From: Hemibagrus wyckioides
Lineage: Eukaryota; Chordata; Actinopteri; Siluriformes; Bagridae
Length of the DNA stretch: 64,000 nt
Assembly: GCF_019097595.1 (NCBI RefSeq)
Contig: NC_080734.1
Coordinates: forward strand, 19,458,392 to 19,522,391
Direction of reading: 5' to 3'
How positions within the stretch are numbered: position 1 is the stretch's first letter; each line of letters starts with the position of its first letter. The notes below the pieces were generated by a model. That model did not search any database. It saw only the letters and a program-made list of their open reading frames with translations, and was not told the DNA's origin. Positions 13,191 through 26,329 of this stretch are shown in pieces. The position numbers and the translations under genes are program-made.

Positions 13191-13432
13191 ACACTTACTC
13201 ACTTACTCATTAATTATTTGCATATTTGATATGATCAGCATCATACTTCACCTGGTGAAGTTATTTTGTTCTGCATGCTCCACACTGAATTTTGTCCACA
13301 TTAATAAAGCTTTTATGTTGTAAAGTCCTAAACCATATAATAATTTGTTGACTGTTTTGCCCTGAATACTATAAAGCCCCTAAATACTACTAAAGCGCTC
13401 ACACTTTGAGTAAAAAGCATTTAATTCTTTTC

Positions 13433-13890
13433 CCCAGAGGCCAAAAAATGGAATTTTCTCCTGTCTGGTTGTGTCCATGTTCAGCATTGAATGTCTTTGT
13501 CATGTCACACCTCCACAGTGGTGCTTTATATGAAGCTCATATGAAAGTAGACACTCAGAGCTTTAAGAATTTGTAGTTTTTCTGTTTTCCCTAGCCTACT
13601 AGGGGCAATATATTTATAGAAAAGTTCCAAAAATCTATTTTTTCCCCACACAATCGTTTCTATCTTTAAAGTAAATGCTGAAATCAACCCCATTTCTGCT
13701 CTCTGGGATGCTCCAAGTGCTTGTCCATAAGCAGCTAAAAGTTGTCTTGAGGTAAAATCACACGTCTCACACTAAAAGCCAACAGAGTCCCGACTAATTT
13801 TATATCAGAAATAATTCTTTTTTTTTACACTAATTGAAAATGTCACATAAGTTGATTTCCACTGGAACGCCGGTGTACTGGTTAAAAGGG
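13433..13890 (+). repeat. Unnamed dispersed repeat, copy 1
   Basis: About 450 bp from CCCAGAGGCCAAAAAATGGA to CGGTGTACTGGTTAAAAGGG. The same text recurs in reverse at 31395-31857 and forward at 48670-49190. Shared words include GTCCATGTTCAGCATTGAAT and CATATGAAAGTAGACACTCA. No coding frame; family not recognised. Confidence 0.8.
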
Positions 13891-16800
13891 TTAAACAGCA
13901 ATAAAATATACATCCAGTCAGGCAATAATGGCTTGTCTTAGATAAAAGCAAGGTATTTCTAAGGGGAAATGGACTTAGTTTCAGTCAAGATAAACATTGT
14001 TGAATCAACATCCTAGTGTTTACACGGTGAGACACAAGTGGTTAGTTCTCGGGTTTAATAAGTGCTTCAGGTCAGACAGGGAGGGACAGGAGTAGCCTCT
14101 AAGTGAGTAGGCATTTAGTGAGCAGTCATTTAGTTGCCGTTTCTTATTTTATGCATCAAAGTGGCAGATGGAACCATGTTAAACTGATTATCTGTGATTA
14201 GTTCAGGTTATTTATAAGGAAGAGACTCGGCTCTTTTGAGCAACGGTGGCTCTGTGAACAACCCCGGCCTGGATAAAAGCTTCAATTGTCTTCCTCTGTG
14301 AAAAAAAAAAAGGTTTCCAGTTCATCACCCAGCAATGTTTTAAACCTGGTTTAGAGCTGCAGTCTCACAAAAGCAGAAGAAGGACAGCTTTCGGTTCACT
14401 ACAGCATTCCAGACATTAGCTCTTCAGCTAAATTGCCCTGCAGGGAACTAGAGAGGAGCAAGGAGGCCATAAAAAGCACTCAGTGCTGACATTTGCACAA
14501 GACTGGAGTAAATTCTGCTCAAGCCCTCAGAGAAATGATTGGAGTGAGAATGAAGTGGTTTGCAGTGAGCATTTTCCCAGTTTAGGGACACCTTATTGAA
14601 TTACCTCCACTACCTCATGTTTAAGACCTAATGGGGTTCATGCTGGTCATAAACGAAGGCAGGCACCTGGTGTGAAATCCAGAGCCCATGCCAAAAACTA
14701 GAGAGTAGAGAGACATTGAGTGCTCGCTTGACTGGTATTTTTTAGAGTGATACAGTGCATTAATTTCACCACTTGGCAGTGAAATATAAACATGAGGGAG
14801 TCTGGTGTACAATGTAAAAGCCAAAAGGTTCTGCTCGAAGGCTAATCTGAGTTTAATCACTGAACAAAAACAACACTGGTGTGACCTCATGTCTGGTACA
14901 GTGTACCCGTCTTTGTATAATGTTCAGAAGTGGAAGAAAATACACTCATAAGTTTAAACATAAAATCCATACTTGAGGTATGAAGTGTAACATACACAGA
15001 GACAAACTGTGAAATCTTAAAAATAATAATAATAAAAAGAATGTATTTAAGTATAATGAACTTTTTTACAGTTTGCCTCAGTGATTCATTGGCAACGTTT
15101 ATCACCCACTGGTGAATTTAACGCTTGTTAACTAGATATGGTTAGCAACTATAATGTAGTCTTGCTAGTTATAACCATTACTCAGTACCTCCAGGAGGTT
15201 TGTGGTATTTATTACGTCCAAAAATGCTTGATTTTTCAGCCTGTGACCCAGGGGACTGCTGTGGATAGAACCACTCTGAGACTATCTCACCGTCTTTGAG
15301 CTGCCGTTCCCTCAGTCAGCTTTCGGCAGGAAGGAATTAGTGCTAAGTCAATGATGAACGCTGACCTGTTTGTTCCTCAGGAGCTCTTGGTTGCACAATT
15401 CCTCGTGACTATAAACTGTTGTAGGAAGGACATTAGTTACAGTTAGATCATTTAGTGTCCAGTGTCACGCAGATGAGGATGAGGTTCCCTTTCTGAGTCT
15501 GGTTCCTCTTGGGGTTTCTTCCTCATATCATCTCAGGGAGATTTTCCTCACCACCCTCGTCACGTCAGGCTTCTCATTATGGATAAATATAAGGGATAAA
15601 TGGTAACTTAACTTAAAATTTTATTATTTTTATACTCCTGTAAAGCTGCTTTGAGGCAATGTCCATTGTTAAAAGCGCTATACAAATAAATTGAGTTGAA
15701 CTGATTTTTCAGCTTATGTGTTATTCTCTTTCTGCAGAAATCTACTTGATTTGGTGAATCTGCAGGACTTTTCTTTTAAACTCCTAGCAGTGTAGACACA
15801 TGTGTAATGGATTTCTATGAGAGCTGTACATGTGTTCCACACGTGAATGGAAGAGGGATTGGGCTGAATGCGTGTTGTGATGACGTCACACCACACGTCC
15901 CAAATCTACAGAAAATCTACAATAATTTCAATAAAACTGTGAAATCCTGGAAGAATCAGTTATAGACAAACACATGAAATACTGTTTCATTCCCACTGTA
16001 GCACCAATAACCTGCTAGTGTCAAAAATGTTCTCTGCTTAGTTGATCAGCAGAGAACAGTAGAGTAGTTTATTAGTTTTACAATTATTCCCATTTATATA
16101 AAATACAAATCCCCTGACATAACACACACTTACCACCTCTGGTTATGTTCATTTATAACTAGTTATAATGCGTTTTATATTATTAATTAGCTAATTAACT
16201 GCACCAGTGTCCACATACTTTATCATAACTATGCAAATTATGTTAAGGAACAACTCCTCCGGCAGCCCAACAAAGCAAGCAATCAATGAAAACTGCTGCA
16301 GTTGTCTTGTGATGACGTGAAACTGCTTCAGTTTTTGATGTATTTATTTAAATAAGTTCTTATTTGGTTCAGAGTACTGTGCGTACTCTAGAGGACCTCA
16401 GCCTGTGGATCCTGGCTGGACTCTTTGACTTATAGAAGCAGGATTAAAGGTACAACAACAGTGAATGTAGGCACAGATGTGAGGAAGCAATGTTCGTCTG
16501 ATTTCTTGCCTATTGATCAGTCTCTGATTGAGACTAATGACAACCTCAGAGGGATAAGATGATAAGGAATAAGTCTGCATGACTTCAGAGCACTGATTGT
16601 AACTAGAGGACTGTAATCAACACCAGTTAACATCATTTAATGATCAGTGTGAGATTCTGTGGATTTGGTGTGGATGTAGTTTTTATGCCTCACCATCCGT
16701 CTCAGGTGGTCTGTAAATGTAAATGGGGTCAAATGGATCTTGTGATCCATTCGCTCAGACCTCAGGTGGTCAGCGACGTTACATCTGTTGTGTGAATTTG

Positions 16801-17122
16801 TTCTGATAAATCCTGACACCATCTAAAGAATCTGCTACGTGTCTCACCATGCTAATGTTCCACAGCATGTTTCTTTTACTTTCAGAAATTAAACCTTCGT
16901 AGTAAAACCAGACACGTGCAGCCTTCTCTCATATGCTAATTGTGCAGTAATGATCTTGATGGTGGACTTTAAGGTAAGATAAAGGCCAGAGTTTGAGTTT
17001 GGCAGCTTACTCTGAAATTTAAGATAGAAACATACATTTATTTTGGCACAAATGTCAAAAGACCTTGCAAATAAATCACCAGGATTAGCTTGTCTGCAGG
17101 ACATACTGTGTATTTATATATA
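13891..17122. other. Gene-free stretch
   Basis: Apart from the repeat fragment at 15455-15703, nothing recognisable on either strand. Confidence 0.5.
15455..15703 (-). repeat. Truncated copy of the 2022-2582 repeat family
   Basis: Reverse orientation: CAGATGAGGATGAGGTTCCC, TCTCAGGGAGATTTTCCTCA, then the terminal GTAAAGCTGCTTTGAGGCAA and GCGCTATACAAATAAATTGA. Confidence 0.8.
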
Positions 17123-17590
17123 CACTCACTGTCCACGTTATTAGGAACTTTATTTATCTAATCAGCTAAACATGTAACAGAGCAATACAAAATCATACAG
17201 ACGCAAGTGAAGGATTTCAGATAATCTTCACATTAATCATCAGAATGGGGGAAAAAATGCTTATAGAATCATTCTTTACTACTGCGGTGAGCAGACCAGC
17301 ATCTCAGCATGCACAAAACATCAGATGTACGATAAAGTGGACGAATAAAGTGGATGGTAAGGATCAACTGCCATCAAGTATCAGCAGCACAATGAAGTAT
17401 CATGCAGATACGGGTCAAGAGCTTCTCATCAAACATCAGAATGTGGAAAATGTCATCAGATTGACTGTAACATGGTTGTTGGTACCAGGGCTGGTTTAAG
17501 TATTTCAGAAACTTAAACCAGGTTCTTGTTAGCCAAGAACAGGAAGCTGAGGCTACCGTGTGTCCAGGCTGCCTGGAAACTAGACTTTTG
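17123..17590 (+). pseudogene. Rearranged Tc1-like fragment(s)
   Basis: Starts with the end motif TACACTCACTGTCCACGTTA. Its left part holds AGCATCTCAGCATGCACAAA and closes with ATAAAGTGG-like end text near 17345. A second piece of the same family follows (CATGCAGATACGGGTCAAGA, ATGGTTGTTGGTACCAGGGC, AGCCAAGAACAGGAAGCTGA). It looks like two internally deleted copies side by side or one rearranged copy. No functional frame. Confidence 0.7.
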
Positions 17591-19204
17591 AAGATCACAG
17601 AAAGTCCAGGAGACACTTTTCCACAGCTGTCTTTACTTTCACAGCAGATGTGTTCTTCCATTGTTGTGTGTGATTGCAAGGTGTTGACGTTGCGTATCTC
17701 AGAAAAAAAATAAATGTGTTTGTGTGAGAATATTCCTCTGCTTAATCTGCGGAAATGCTGCTGATAGCCTGGAATGTTCAGGGCTGCTACACATTCCAGT
17801 TACTCCTTCAGTGTCCCCACTGATATCAGCCAGGTTCTCTCCCACCACAAAGGACAAGCTCCAAATTCTTCACAAAGTAAGACGCCATCCAAACGCTGTC
17901 AGAAACAGACAGAAATCAACACTGGATTGTGTTTGTATTATTTGTAGCTTTCCCGACTGATTTCAGCTCCAGCTGCATTTAAGTTTCCTGTGTGAGCAAT
18001 TAGCATGTTATTTGGTCTGATAGCGTTCCTGTCTGGAATGTCTGGTCTCAGAAATAAGGACGCTAGACTCCTTCGCTGGTTTTGAAGATGCTAAACCAGC
18101 ATGCTGGCTAAGTGCGGCTGATAAGACCTGATAAATCCACTCCACACATGGGCTGGAAATTTTCTTCCCTGTACTTATCACTCATTATGAATGGAAAGTT
18201 CATTTTTTAAAAGAAAACAGAATAGGGGACAAGTTTGCAGGAATTTTTGGGGGGTTTGACAGAGCAACACAAAGCTAATAAATTGGATTGCATTAAATGT
18301 ATTGCATGGTTAAACCAGGTATAGTGTTGTCTGTTTCTCTTAGTATGATGACACTACTGTCTGGTTAAACTCTGTGTAGTAGGCCATTTCAGGGAGGAGG
18401 ACAAATGTCTCCAGGTTCTTGTCCCTGAAGTTTAGGTGTTACCAAAGATGAAGTTTCTTGACTTCTTTTCTACCTCCTTATCAGTAGGCCTCCATACTTC
18501 ATGCTTTCACTCTTTAAGGAAGTTCAGGGCTCGAGACCCTTGAGCTCTGTGCTGCACTTTGATTGACTGACTGAGCTTCCTAACAGCCTCATTTCATTAC
18601 TCTCTCGCTTTAGCTTGCTTAATCATTCATTATATTATTTTTGCTTTATTTTCCCAGTATCTTACTTTTCCTTCCTGGCAGTCAAAATGAAAGCAGAAGT
18701 GAAATTGCATTTTTGATGTGTACGTGTATTTGAGGTCACTGGTCGCTCCTGGTGTTATGGCTGAACGGAAATCAAAGGAAAGGGGGAGGGAGTGGAGGAA
18801 ACAGGATGAGTTCAGCCGTCGACCGCTCACACAAAGAAAGCCTTTCTTTTCTCTGTCCCTTTGCTTTGTCAACTTTTGCTCCCATTAAAATCCCTCATTC
18901 CCCTGTATGGGACACCAGTGTCAGGATGATGATTCACCAGAACAGAGCTCTAGTCATTAAGAGTTTGGTCAGATCACTTAGTGTCCAGAGAGGAACACAC
19001 TCTGGAGCTACTCTGGTGTTTTCTGAGCAGAATCTTGTCTATACAGTAACAGCTGAATTAATATTTAACTAAATATGAACTAATGATGAACTGTTCATGT
19101 ACTGAGCACGAACTATTTAAGCGCTGACCTTGACATGAGTCTGATGAATTCATGTGTGAATAATGACCACCTTAAGTACATATTAGTACATACTTAGCTG
19201 TTAA
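17591..19204. other. Gene-free stretch
   Basis: No gene or clear repeat. The frame at 18752-19072 lacks similarity. Confidence 0.5.
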
Positions 19205-19345
19205 GTTGGGGTGTGGGAGCTTAGTGGTGAAGTTGTTGGACTACTGATCAGAAGGTTGTGAGTTTGAATCCTAGGTCCACCAAGCTGCCCCTGCTGAGCC
19301 CCTGAGCAAGGCCCTTAACCCTTAGTTATATAAAATGAGAAGAAT
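19205..19345 (+). repeat. tRNA-like SINE fragment
   Basis: A-box-like AGCTTAGTGGTGAAGTTG and B-box-like GAGTTTGAATCC (19260-19271), then GCAAGGCCCTTAACCC, typical of a fish short interspersed repeat. A reverse copy is at 60296-60475. Confidence 0.7.
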
Positions 19346-19538
19346 TCGCTTTGTTTTCATTTACAGCACGTGCTAGTGCTACAAAGGGACTGGAATAGAA
19401 ACGGATGGAGAACGATGCAAAATTGGTCAAGTTGTTTATTATTAGTGCATCTTTCTACATTCCATAAGTAAATAATGAAAATAATCCAGCGTTATCAAAT
19501 GATGTTTAAGTGCCGAAAGCTGAATAGAGTAAATTATA

Positions 19539-20786
19539 CACTATATTGCCAAAAGTATTCGCTCACCCATCCAAATAATCAGAATCAGGTGTTCCAATCA
19601 CTTCCATGGCCACAGGTGTATAAAATCAAGCACATAGGCATGCAGACTGTTTTTACAAACATTTGTGAAAGAATGGGTCGCTCTCAGGAGCTCAGTGAAT
19701 TCCAGCGTGGAACTGTGATAGGATGCCACCTGTGCAACAAATCCAGTCGTGAAATTTCCTCGCTCCTAAATATTCCACAGTCAACTGTCAGCTGTATTAT
19801 AAGAACGTGGAAGTGTTTGGGAACAACAGCAACTCAGCCACGAAGTGGTAGGCCACGTAAACTGACGGAGCGGGGTCAGCGGATGCTGAGGCGCATAGTG
19901 CGAAGAGGTCGCCAACTTTCTGCAGAGTCAATCGCTACAGACCTCCAAACTTCATGTGGCCTTCAGATGAGCTCAAGAACAGTGCGCAGAGAGCTTCATG
20001 GAATGGGTTTCCATGGCCGAGCAGCTGCATCCAAGCCATACATCACCAAGTGCAATGCAAAGCGTCGGATGCAGTGGTGTAAAGCACGCCGCCACTGGAC
20101 TCTAGAGCAGTGGAGACGCGTTCTCTGGAGTGACGAATCGCGCTTCTCCATCTGGCAATCTGATGGACGAGTCTGGGTTTGGCGGTTGCCAGGAGAACGG
20201 TACTTGTCTGACTGCATTGTGCCAAGTGTAAAGTTTGGTGGAGGGGGGATTATGGTGTGGGGTTGTTTTTCAGGAGCTGGGCTTGGCCCCTTAGTTCCAG
20301 TGAAAGGAACTCTGAATGCTTCAGCATACCAAGACATTTTGGACAATTCCATGCTCCCAACTTTGTGGGAACAGTTTGGAGCTGGCCCCTTCCTCTTCCA
20401 ACATGACTGTGCACCAGTGACCAAAGCAAGGTCCATAAAGACATGGATGACAGAGTCTGGTGTGGAGGAACTTGACTGGCCTGCACAGAGTCCTGACCTC
20501 AACCCGATAGAACACCTTTGGGATGAATTAGAGCGGAGACTGAGAGCCAGGCCTTCTCGTCCAACATCAGTGTGTGACCTCACAAATGCGCTTCTGGAAG
20601 AATGGTCAAAAATTCCCATAAACACACTCCTAAACCTTGTGGACAGCCTTCCCAGAAGAGTTGAAGCTGTTATAGCTGCAAAGGGTGGACCGACGTCATA
20701 TTGAACCCTATGGATTAGGAATGGGATGTCACTTAAGTTCATATGCGAGTCAAGGCAGGTGAGCGAATACTTTTGGCAATATAGTG
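19539..20786 (+). mobile_element. Intact Tc1-like transposon, copy A
   Basis: A 1,248-bp element flanked by TA dinucleotides (19537-19538 and 20787-20788), the Tc1/mariner target duplication. Perfect 29-bp terminal inverted repeats begin CACTATATTGCCAAAAGTAT. It encloses one transposase gene on the + strand. An element of identical length lies inverted at 41078-42325. Intact ends, an intact frame and near identity between copies point to recent activity. Confidence 0.93.
19673..20704 (+). CDS. Tc1-like DD34E transposase, copy A, apparently intact
   Basis: 343 codons from the ATG of [13 protein letters not shown], the usual start of fish Tc1 transposases. The open frame runs farther upstream, into the inverted repeat and flank, so that part is not taken as protein. 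Two helix-turn-helix units (about 9-48 and 60-118, with [16 protein letters not shown]) are separated by a GRPRK motif and should bind the inverted repeats. The catalytic triad is complete: D154 in LWSDESRF, D245 in FQHDCAP and E280 in DLNPIEHLW, with 34 residues between the last two. The protein ends AAKGGPTSY. It would cut and paste the element at TA sites. No stop or frameshift is seen. Confidence 0.93.
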   Translation: MGRSQELSEFQRGTVIGCHLCNKSSREISSLLNIPQSTVSCIIRTWKCLGTTATQPRSGRPRKLTERGQRMLRRIVRRGRQLSAESIATDLQTSCGLQMSSRTVRRELHGMGFHGRAAASKPYITKCNAKRRMQWCKARRHWTLEQWRRVLWSDESRFSIWQSDGRVWVWRLPGERYLSDCIVPSVKFGGGGIMVWGCFSGAGLGPLVPVKGTLNASAYQDILDNSMLPTLWEQFGAGPFLFQHDCAPVTKARSIKTWMTESGVEELDWPAQSPDLNPIEHLWDELERRLRARPSRPTSVCDLTNALLEEWSKIPINTLLNLVDSLPRRVEAVIAAKGGPTSY

Positions 20787-21554
20787 TATAAACAAAAAGA
20801 AATGATTTAATTCAGATTATAGAGCAGATTTAGTTGAGTTTAAGCCCTGAATGATCACTGGTACATTAGCTAACAAACATGTAGACATCATTAGTACATG
20901 CCTTCCTTAGTGCAGGATTATTCATACGCTGTTATTTTAAAGTGATGCCAGAAGCTTTAATCTGAATCTATTTACGTAGGAATGGCGTTAATAAAATCTT
21001 ACTCATTTTTAAACACATTTGTTCCATGGCTTGTTGACAGTTGTTATGTATGTGTCATCTTCTTTTGGTTCAGAAATTAAAGACACTTTCCAGTGTGCAA
21101 TCTAAATGTTATGTGTCAAAAATAATAGCAACAGGATTAAGCTTCCGCTCGTTTGGAGCAAAAAATCACTTTTTCCCACCAAATGAACAGCAGCTCACGA
21201 GTGCCATTTGTGACCGCAAACTGTGGCACCTACTGAGAATAAAGCAAGGTGCAGATGGTAAACATTATCAGCAACAGAGCTGCCTCATAAATGAAAACGG
21301 ATCAACCGACAAAAGTTGTTTCTTTTTTTTCCGCACTAGTCATTAGTCTCTTGCATGTGCTGCATACGCTGTGCAGAAATAGCCATTTTTATTTTATTAG
21401 TTAAGGACCTCATGCATTGTGTGGTTGGGGTTTGCACGCATAGACTACAGGTGTTTGCTGATTTGATTAGTAACAACTAAGGCAGTGAAGCAAATCGTGA
21501 TAAAGTTATGGATCTATTGCATTTTTTCTTCTGTTCCTATCTGACAACTGAGTT

Positions 21555-21700
21555 GAAGATTTTAGACTGGACCTGTCAATCACTAGACCTTAATCCATCT
21601 GAGCAGCATTTCACCCCCTGCAGAGGAGACTGAAGGAAGAAACCCCCAAAATACAAAACAGCTCAAATAAGCTGCATTACAAACCTAGAAAAGCTTTACA
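21555..21700 (+). pseudogene. Tc1/mariner transposase relic
   Basis: GGACCTGTCAATCACTAGAC CTTAATCCATCTGAGCA corresponds to the W-x-x-QSPDLNPxE block of a further Tc1/mariner family, followed by decayed 3' sequence. No open frame. Confidence 0.5.
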
Positions 21701-21756
21701 AAAAAAAGATATGCAAACATATATTTAGTGTTATTTACTTTCATTTACTTTATCCT

Positions 21757-21940
21757 CCTGGTGGTACAGTAGCAGGATCTCATGCTCTCACTGCCGCGGT
21801 CCGGTTCGATTCCCGGGCAGGACACTAACCCAGTCACTGAAGAGTTAACTCCTGTGCCAAATCGAAACAGGCGGGCCAAATGATCCGCTGTGGCGACCCC
21901 AAACAGGGAGCAGCCGAAAGAAGAAGAACAACAACATTTA
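21757..21940 (+). repeat. tRNA-derived SINE
   Basis: A-box-like GGTGGTACAGTAGCAGG and an exact B box GGTTCGATTCC (21803-21813), then the unit GATCCGCTGTGGCGACCCC and a GAAAGAAGAAGAAC tail. It is non-coding. The tRNA-like head is not a functional tRNA. Confidence 0.8.
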
Positions 21941-22284
21941 CTTTAAGATAATCTGTTTTTATATTTTTCCTCACCTAATAATTTGGTGCACTGTCACCAA
22001 TGGTGCCATGTTCATGGTGTGATCTAGATGTAAATATAAGGAAATGAAAGGAAAGGAAATGATAAGGAAATGAAAGCTGAAATTCTGATCTGTTGTCTTA
22101 CATTTTGATGTCACAACCAAATCTGCTTATTTTATTGAAACACAAAGTATTCAGTTCCATTCATTTTGGACAGGACCGTAGAAGGGCCTCTGTTTGTTGG
22201 AAATTGAAAAATGAAAGTGAGACCCTTGGAGGTTGTGATTAGATTGCTTTCACTTAGAGCTTCCCAAGGCTCTCATTTCTCCAT

Positions 22285-22309
22285 AGAGAGAGAGAGAGAG
22301 AGAGAGAGA
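22285..22309. repeat. (AG)n microsatellite
   Basis: A perfect AG run. Confidence 0.95.
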
Positions 22310-22364
22310 AGAAATGCATTCAACATAAATAGATACCAGAGCATCACACCCATATGTACTTATT

Positions 22365-22793
22365 GAACATCCCATTCCAGATCAATTAATTAATTAATTA
22401 TTCATTCATTGTTAAACTTCGCTCTTCTATGAAGGATTTCTGTGGGGATTAGTGATCATTCAGCTACAAGAGCATTAGTGAGATCAGACACTGATGTTGT
22501 AAGAGTGAAGAGGTCTGGGGTTCAGTCGGTGTTCAGTGGGGTCGAGTCAGAGTCAAGGCTCAGTGCAGGACACTCCAGTTCTTCCACTACATCATTAACA
22601 CACCATGTCTTCATGGAGCTCTGTGCTTTGTGAACAGGGGCATCGTCATGCTGGAACAGGGTTCGAGTCTCTTAGCTCCAGTAAAGGAAAACTGTAACAC
22701 AGAGATATTTTACAATAGTGTGTTTTAGGAGAACCACATATGGGTGTGAAGGTCGGGGGTGCACATATTTTTGGCTGTACTGTGTAGTGTATT
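22365..22793 (-). pseudogene. Decayed, internally deleted relative of the intact Tc1 family
   Basis: Retains ATCCCATTCCAG, then GAGCATTAGTGAGATCAGAC and CTGATGTTGTAAGAGTGAAG, which parallel the intact copies in minus orientation. GTGCAGGACACTCCAGTTC and TCATGCTGGAACAGG follow. It ends near TTTTTGGCTGTACTGTGTAG, a worn inverted repeat. Most of the transposase is gone. Confidence 0.65.
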
Positions 22794-23464
22794 AAGAAAT
22801 CTCACAAAGTGCAAATAGACATCAATGAGTTGCAAAATATACATGACTCTGAATTCTGTCCTGTTGTTTATCCACTCAGTGGAGCTGGAGGCACGTCCCA
22901 TTGGGACTGTGGATGTTCTTGTAGCAGTTGCAGAGTATGTCATGAATAAAACATGGCAGGTTTACTGTTATAGAGAAAAATCAGTGACTGAGTGGCTTGA
23001 AACCAAAGTTGATTCTTTTTGCTGTAAGAGAACATCCTGAGACATTTTTATTCAACTTATAGCACAGTAAAGTTCCTGTTCATAGCTATATGGAACATAA
23101 TGGAACATCCCAGAGAAAGAAAGTTCCTCTTCTTGCTTACATTATAAATAGCCTTTACTTTTTTTTCCTCATTCTTGAAGCTATTAAAACACTTCATGTC
23201 ATACTGAGAAACCGGCAAGTCCTCAGAAAACTTACTGACCGTTACAGAGCGCTGGCACTGAAGAATATTAAAAAAAATTCTCCTGAGAGAAAACGTCATC
23301 ATATCAATACTGATCATTTTTCTTTGTTATATAAGACCTTTATTATTGAGCTTAGATCACTGCGTGTGAATGAGCTGTTACTATAGAAACGAAACATACA
23401 GTACATGTTAATATGAGCGTGTTAATATGAACCTGGAAGCTTGCGCTGATTAATTGGAACTAAA

Positions 23465-23705
23465 AGTCAAGAATCAGGATGAAGTTGTCTTTATTTGTCA
23501 CTTATACATTACTGCACAGAGAAATTCTTTCTTCGCATATCACATCCTTGGGGGTTGGGGTCAGAGCGCAGGGTCAGCCATGATGCAGCGCCCCTGGAAC
23601 AGGGTGGGTTAGGGGCCTTGCTCAAGGGCCCAACGGTGGCAGCTTGAACTCTGATCTTCCGGGCAACGACCCAGTGCCTTAACCACTTGAGCCACCACTG
23701 CCCCG
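23465..23705 (-). repeat. Fish interspersed repeat
   Basis: TTTATTTGTCACTTATACAT, CACAGAGAAATTCTTTCTTC and GGGTCAGCCATGATGCAGCG followed by GGCCTTGCTCAAGGGCCCAA and CTTAACCACTTGAGCCACCA. This is a widespread ostariophysan-type repeat with a tRNA-like 3' part in reverse. Non-coding. Confidence 0.7.
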
Positions 23706-24984
23706 ATTTTCCTCATGAGTGTTTAGATGATTTTCTTACTTTGTGACCCTGTGACCCAGGGTCAGGATGTGTTTACTGATAAAGAACTTCTGTAAGTTGC
23801 TCTGGATAAGGACGTGTATTAAAAGCTGTAAAACTATAAAACTCTGTTTTTAATCCCAAATGAAAGTAGACAGTTTGCAGTTTGACACTTGTGAACCACG
23901 CAAACAAAGTTAGGCCAGACAAATCTGAGCCTTAACACCTAGATAATCTAGCATCTTTGCTTTTCTGTATAATGATGTGCACCGCTGGCACCACATGCAA
24001 AAATTACAAAGCACCGAATGTCTTTGAGGAGAAAAATCTATCAGCTTTCCTAGACTGCGACTCCAAACCTTTTCCACAATTAATCTAGCAGAGTAAATAT
24101 TAGCTCTGTCACTCGGCTGTCTGGCAGCAGACCCATTCCTTTCCTCCAGTGTAGGCATAGCAGCCATTACCCCAGTTTCCCAAAAGCATTCCAGCTTAAC
24201 TTAGTTAAGATCGACTTACCTGGTAAAGAGATAACAATTTTAAGAAAGTCAGCATTGTTCTCTCACAGAAAAGCTTGTGAGGAAAAGCCACAAAAGATGA
24301 ACTAAAGAGTTATTTCTCTTTTTATAGCTAAATCTCCTCTGTATTTTAAAGTATTTTCACCAGTGTTTTTCTTTTTTAGACAGATGTTGAGATCTGACTG
24401 CTCTCAGACATACTGGAAATGCCAAGTAATTAACCAGGCAGTATTTTAAGGTCTAAAAACAAAGAGCCTAGATTATATCTAATGCATAAATACCTATTAA
24501 AAGTCTAATGATTAAAACCTCATCATTTCATGAGGAGTTTATCTGATCCTGTAAAAACTGAGGATTTGAGGCTAATCTTGGAAGAAGCTCTCTGTCCCTG
24601 TCAGTGAGTGTGGGTTGTGTTTTGCAGGGGAAGGCAGTTGTCACGCCGTTTGATTGAGCGTATTTATGTAAACGTGAGAAGGTTGTGTGTGGTCACGCTA
24701 AAGCGACGTGTGAGGCAGGCAGCACACTGTAGTTTAATGACCTGTGTTAAAACTGACTGAGCTTTATTGCGCCAGTGCAGCTCCTGTTAAGCCGGAGCTC
24801 TTTCTTAATAGCACCACTGCTGTGAGCTAGTAAAAATATATGAAAGTGAAACAGCATTCTTCAGTGACATGCATCCTGTGGGTGTGTGAAAGAGCAAGAT
24901 AACAATAGGCTAACAAAAAAAAAAAACTTTCAAAATGAAAAGAAACTTTATATGTGGGGGGTTTAGAAGTTTGACCCAAAACTC

Positions 24985-25230
24985 CAAGGAGGTTGTGGAT
25001 TGATTCCCGTCTCCTTCCTGTTGTGTATGGATTTGTATGTTCTCTTCATGCTTTAGGGGTTTCCTCCAGGTTCTCCATGTGCTGTAGGCTGATTGGCATC
25101 AACATATTGTCTATAGTGTGTGACCTGTGATGTACCGCCAGTACAGTGTCCAGAGTCACTTGGGATAGACTCCAGGTTCCCAGAAACCCTGTGTAGTATA
25201 AATGCTAGACAAAATGAACGGATAAATGAA
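24985..25230 (+). repeat. SINE body fragment
   Basis: Contains GTATGTTCTCTTCATGCTTT, GGTTTCCTCCAGGTTCTCCA, GGCTGATTGGCATC and an AATGAACGGATAAATGAA tail. It parallels the SINE at 42775-42990 but lacks the tRNA-like head. Confidence 0.6.
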
Positions 25231-26329
25231 CTTCATATGTCACAAAAGAAACATCTTATAATCATTAGGAGTTTCTGGGTTTAAAATACTGTGAGTTTGG
25301 TCCTCTGTTTGACATCTGGACTTAAGAACAAATGAATTGGTATAGATTTAACATTGCGTGGTTATAAACTAGTTATTTTATGGGAATGTCTCCCACAAAT
25401 TCCACCGCGCTTGGTAAAAACTCAAAATGAAAGGGGTGAAGGTCCAGGAAAAGCAGGATGAGAATGTTACAGAGCAGATGTGATAAACTGTACTCACTGT
25501 GGCAGAGCTGTTAAAAAAATATACTGGATTGTGCTGATATTTATGGTTTGACTCTGAAGAAGAAAATATTTATCCGAGCATGAGACGGAGCAGTCAGTCG
25601 GTTTGACATCCAATGCAGACAAATGTGATATTTCTGTTATTAAACGATAAAAGAGATAAACCAGGATTTTCACGTTAAATAGATGCCTGGCTTTTGGAGC
25701 TGAGGTCAAGTTGTGCTGGCTATGAAAGCACTGAAGGAGGATAGGCACGCATTCCACACTTTTCTTATCTTTTTGTCAGCTCTGCTGCTTAGTTGCTAAT
25801 CTTAAACAACTTGATGTTCATCCAAAGCCAATGACCTGACTTTTTTCTCCCAGAATTCCGAATAACTCCCAGATTAACTGCAGGATCCCAGTGGATTTTT
25901 TAAGAAGCTATTTTTGGTCAAAATGTCAGGCAAGTAGAGAGCAGAGAGAGCTGGCTGAATCAGACCATGAGCTATCAGTTCTGGTCTACTGTAATATAAA
26001 TAATGTAAAGAAATAGTGAAACACCGGCTGTGTCAACAACTGTTTCCTGTGGGATAAAGTCGATGTTTGGGACACTAAGACTCCTTGATTCCTCACTCTT
26101 TAAGCTATGTGTGTGCTATGCAAGTTTTCCAGTGAGGTTACTCTATTACTTTGTAGAAATTGACCTGTGCTTCATCAAGAGGAAAAAGGACACGTCTTTA
26201 TATCGAACAGATGTCCATTATTCGTGGAGAAAGACAGCAGATGATCCCCTGATGCTGTTGAGATCTTAAGCAGAAAGAGAAAACAGTACACTGAGGTAAT
26301 TATTTGGATTTTTTAAAGATACAGGCTGA

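Noticed and set aside
19996..20742. 248-codon minus-strand frame over the Tc1 copy
   Set aside because: Antisense shadow of the transposase; the same shadow recurs over copy B at 40984-41868.
21757..21830. tRNA gene
   Set aside because: It has A- and B-box-like text but lacks a foldable cloverleaf and continues into a SINE body; it is a tRNA-derived repeat head.
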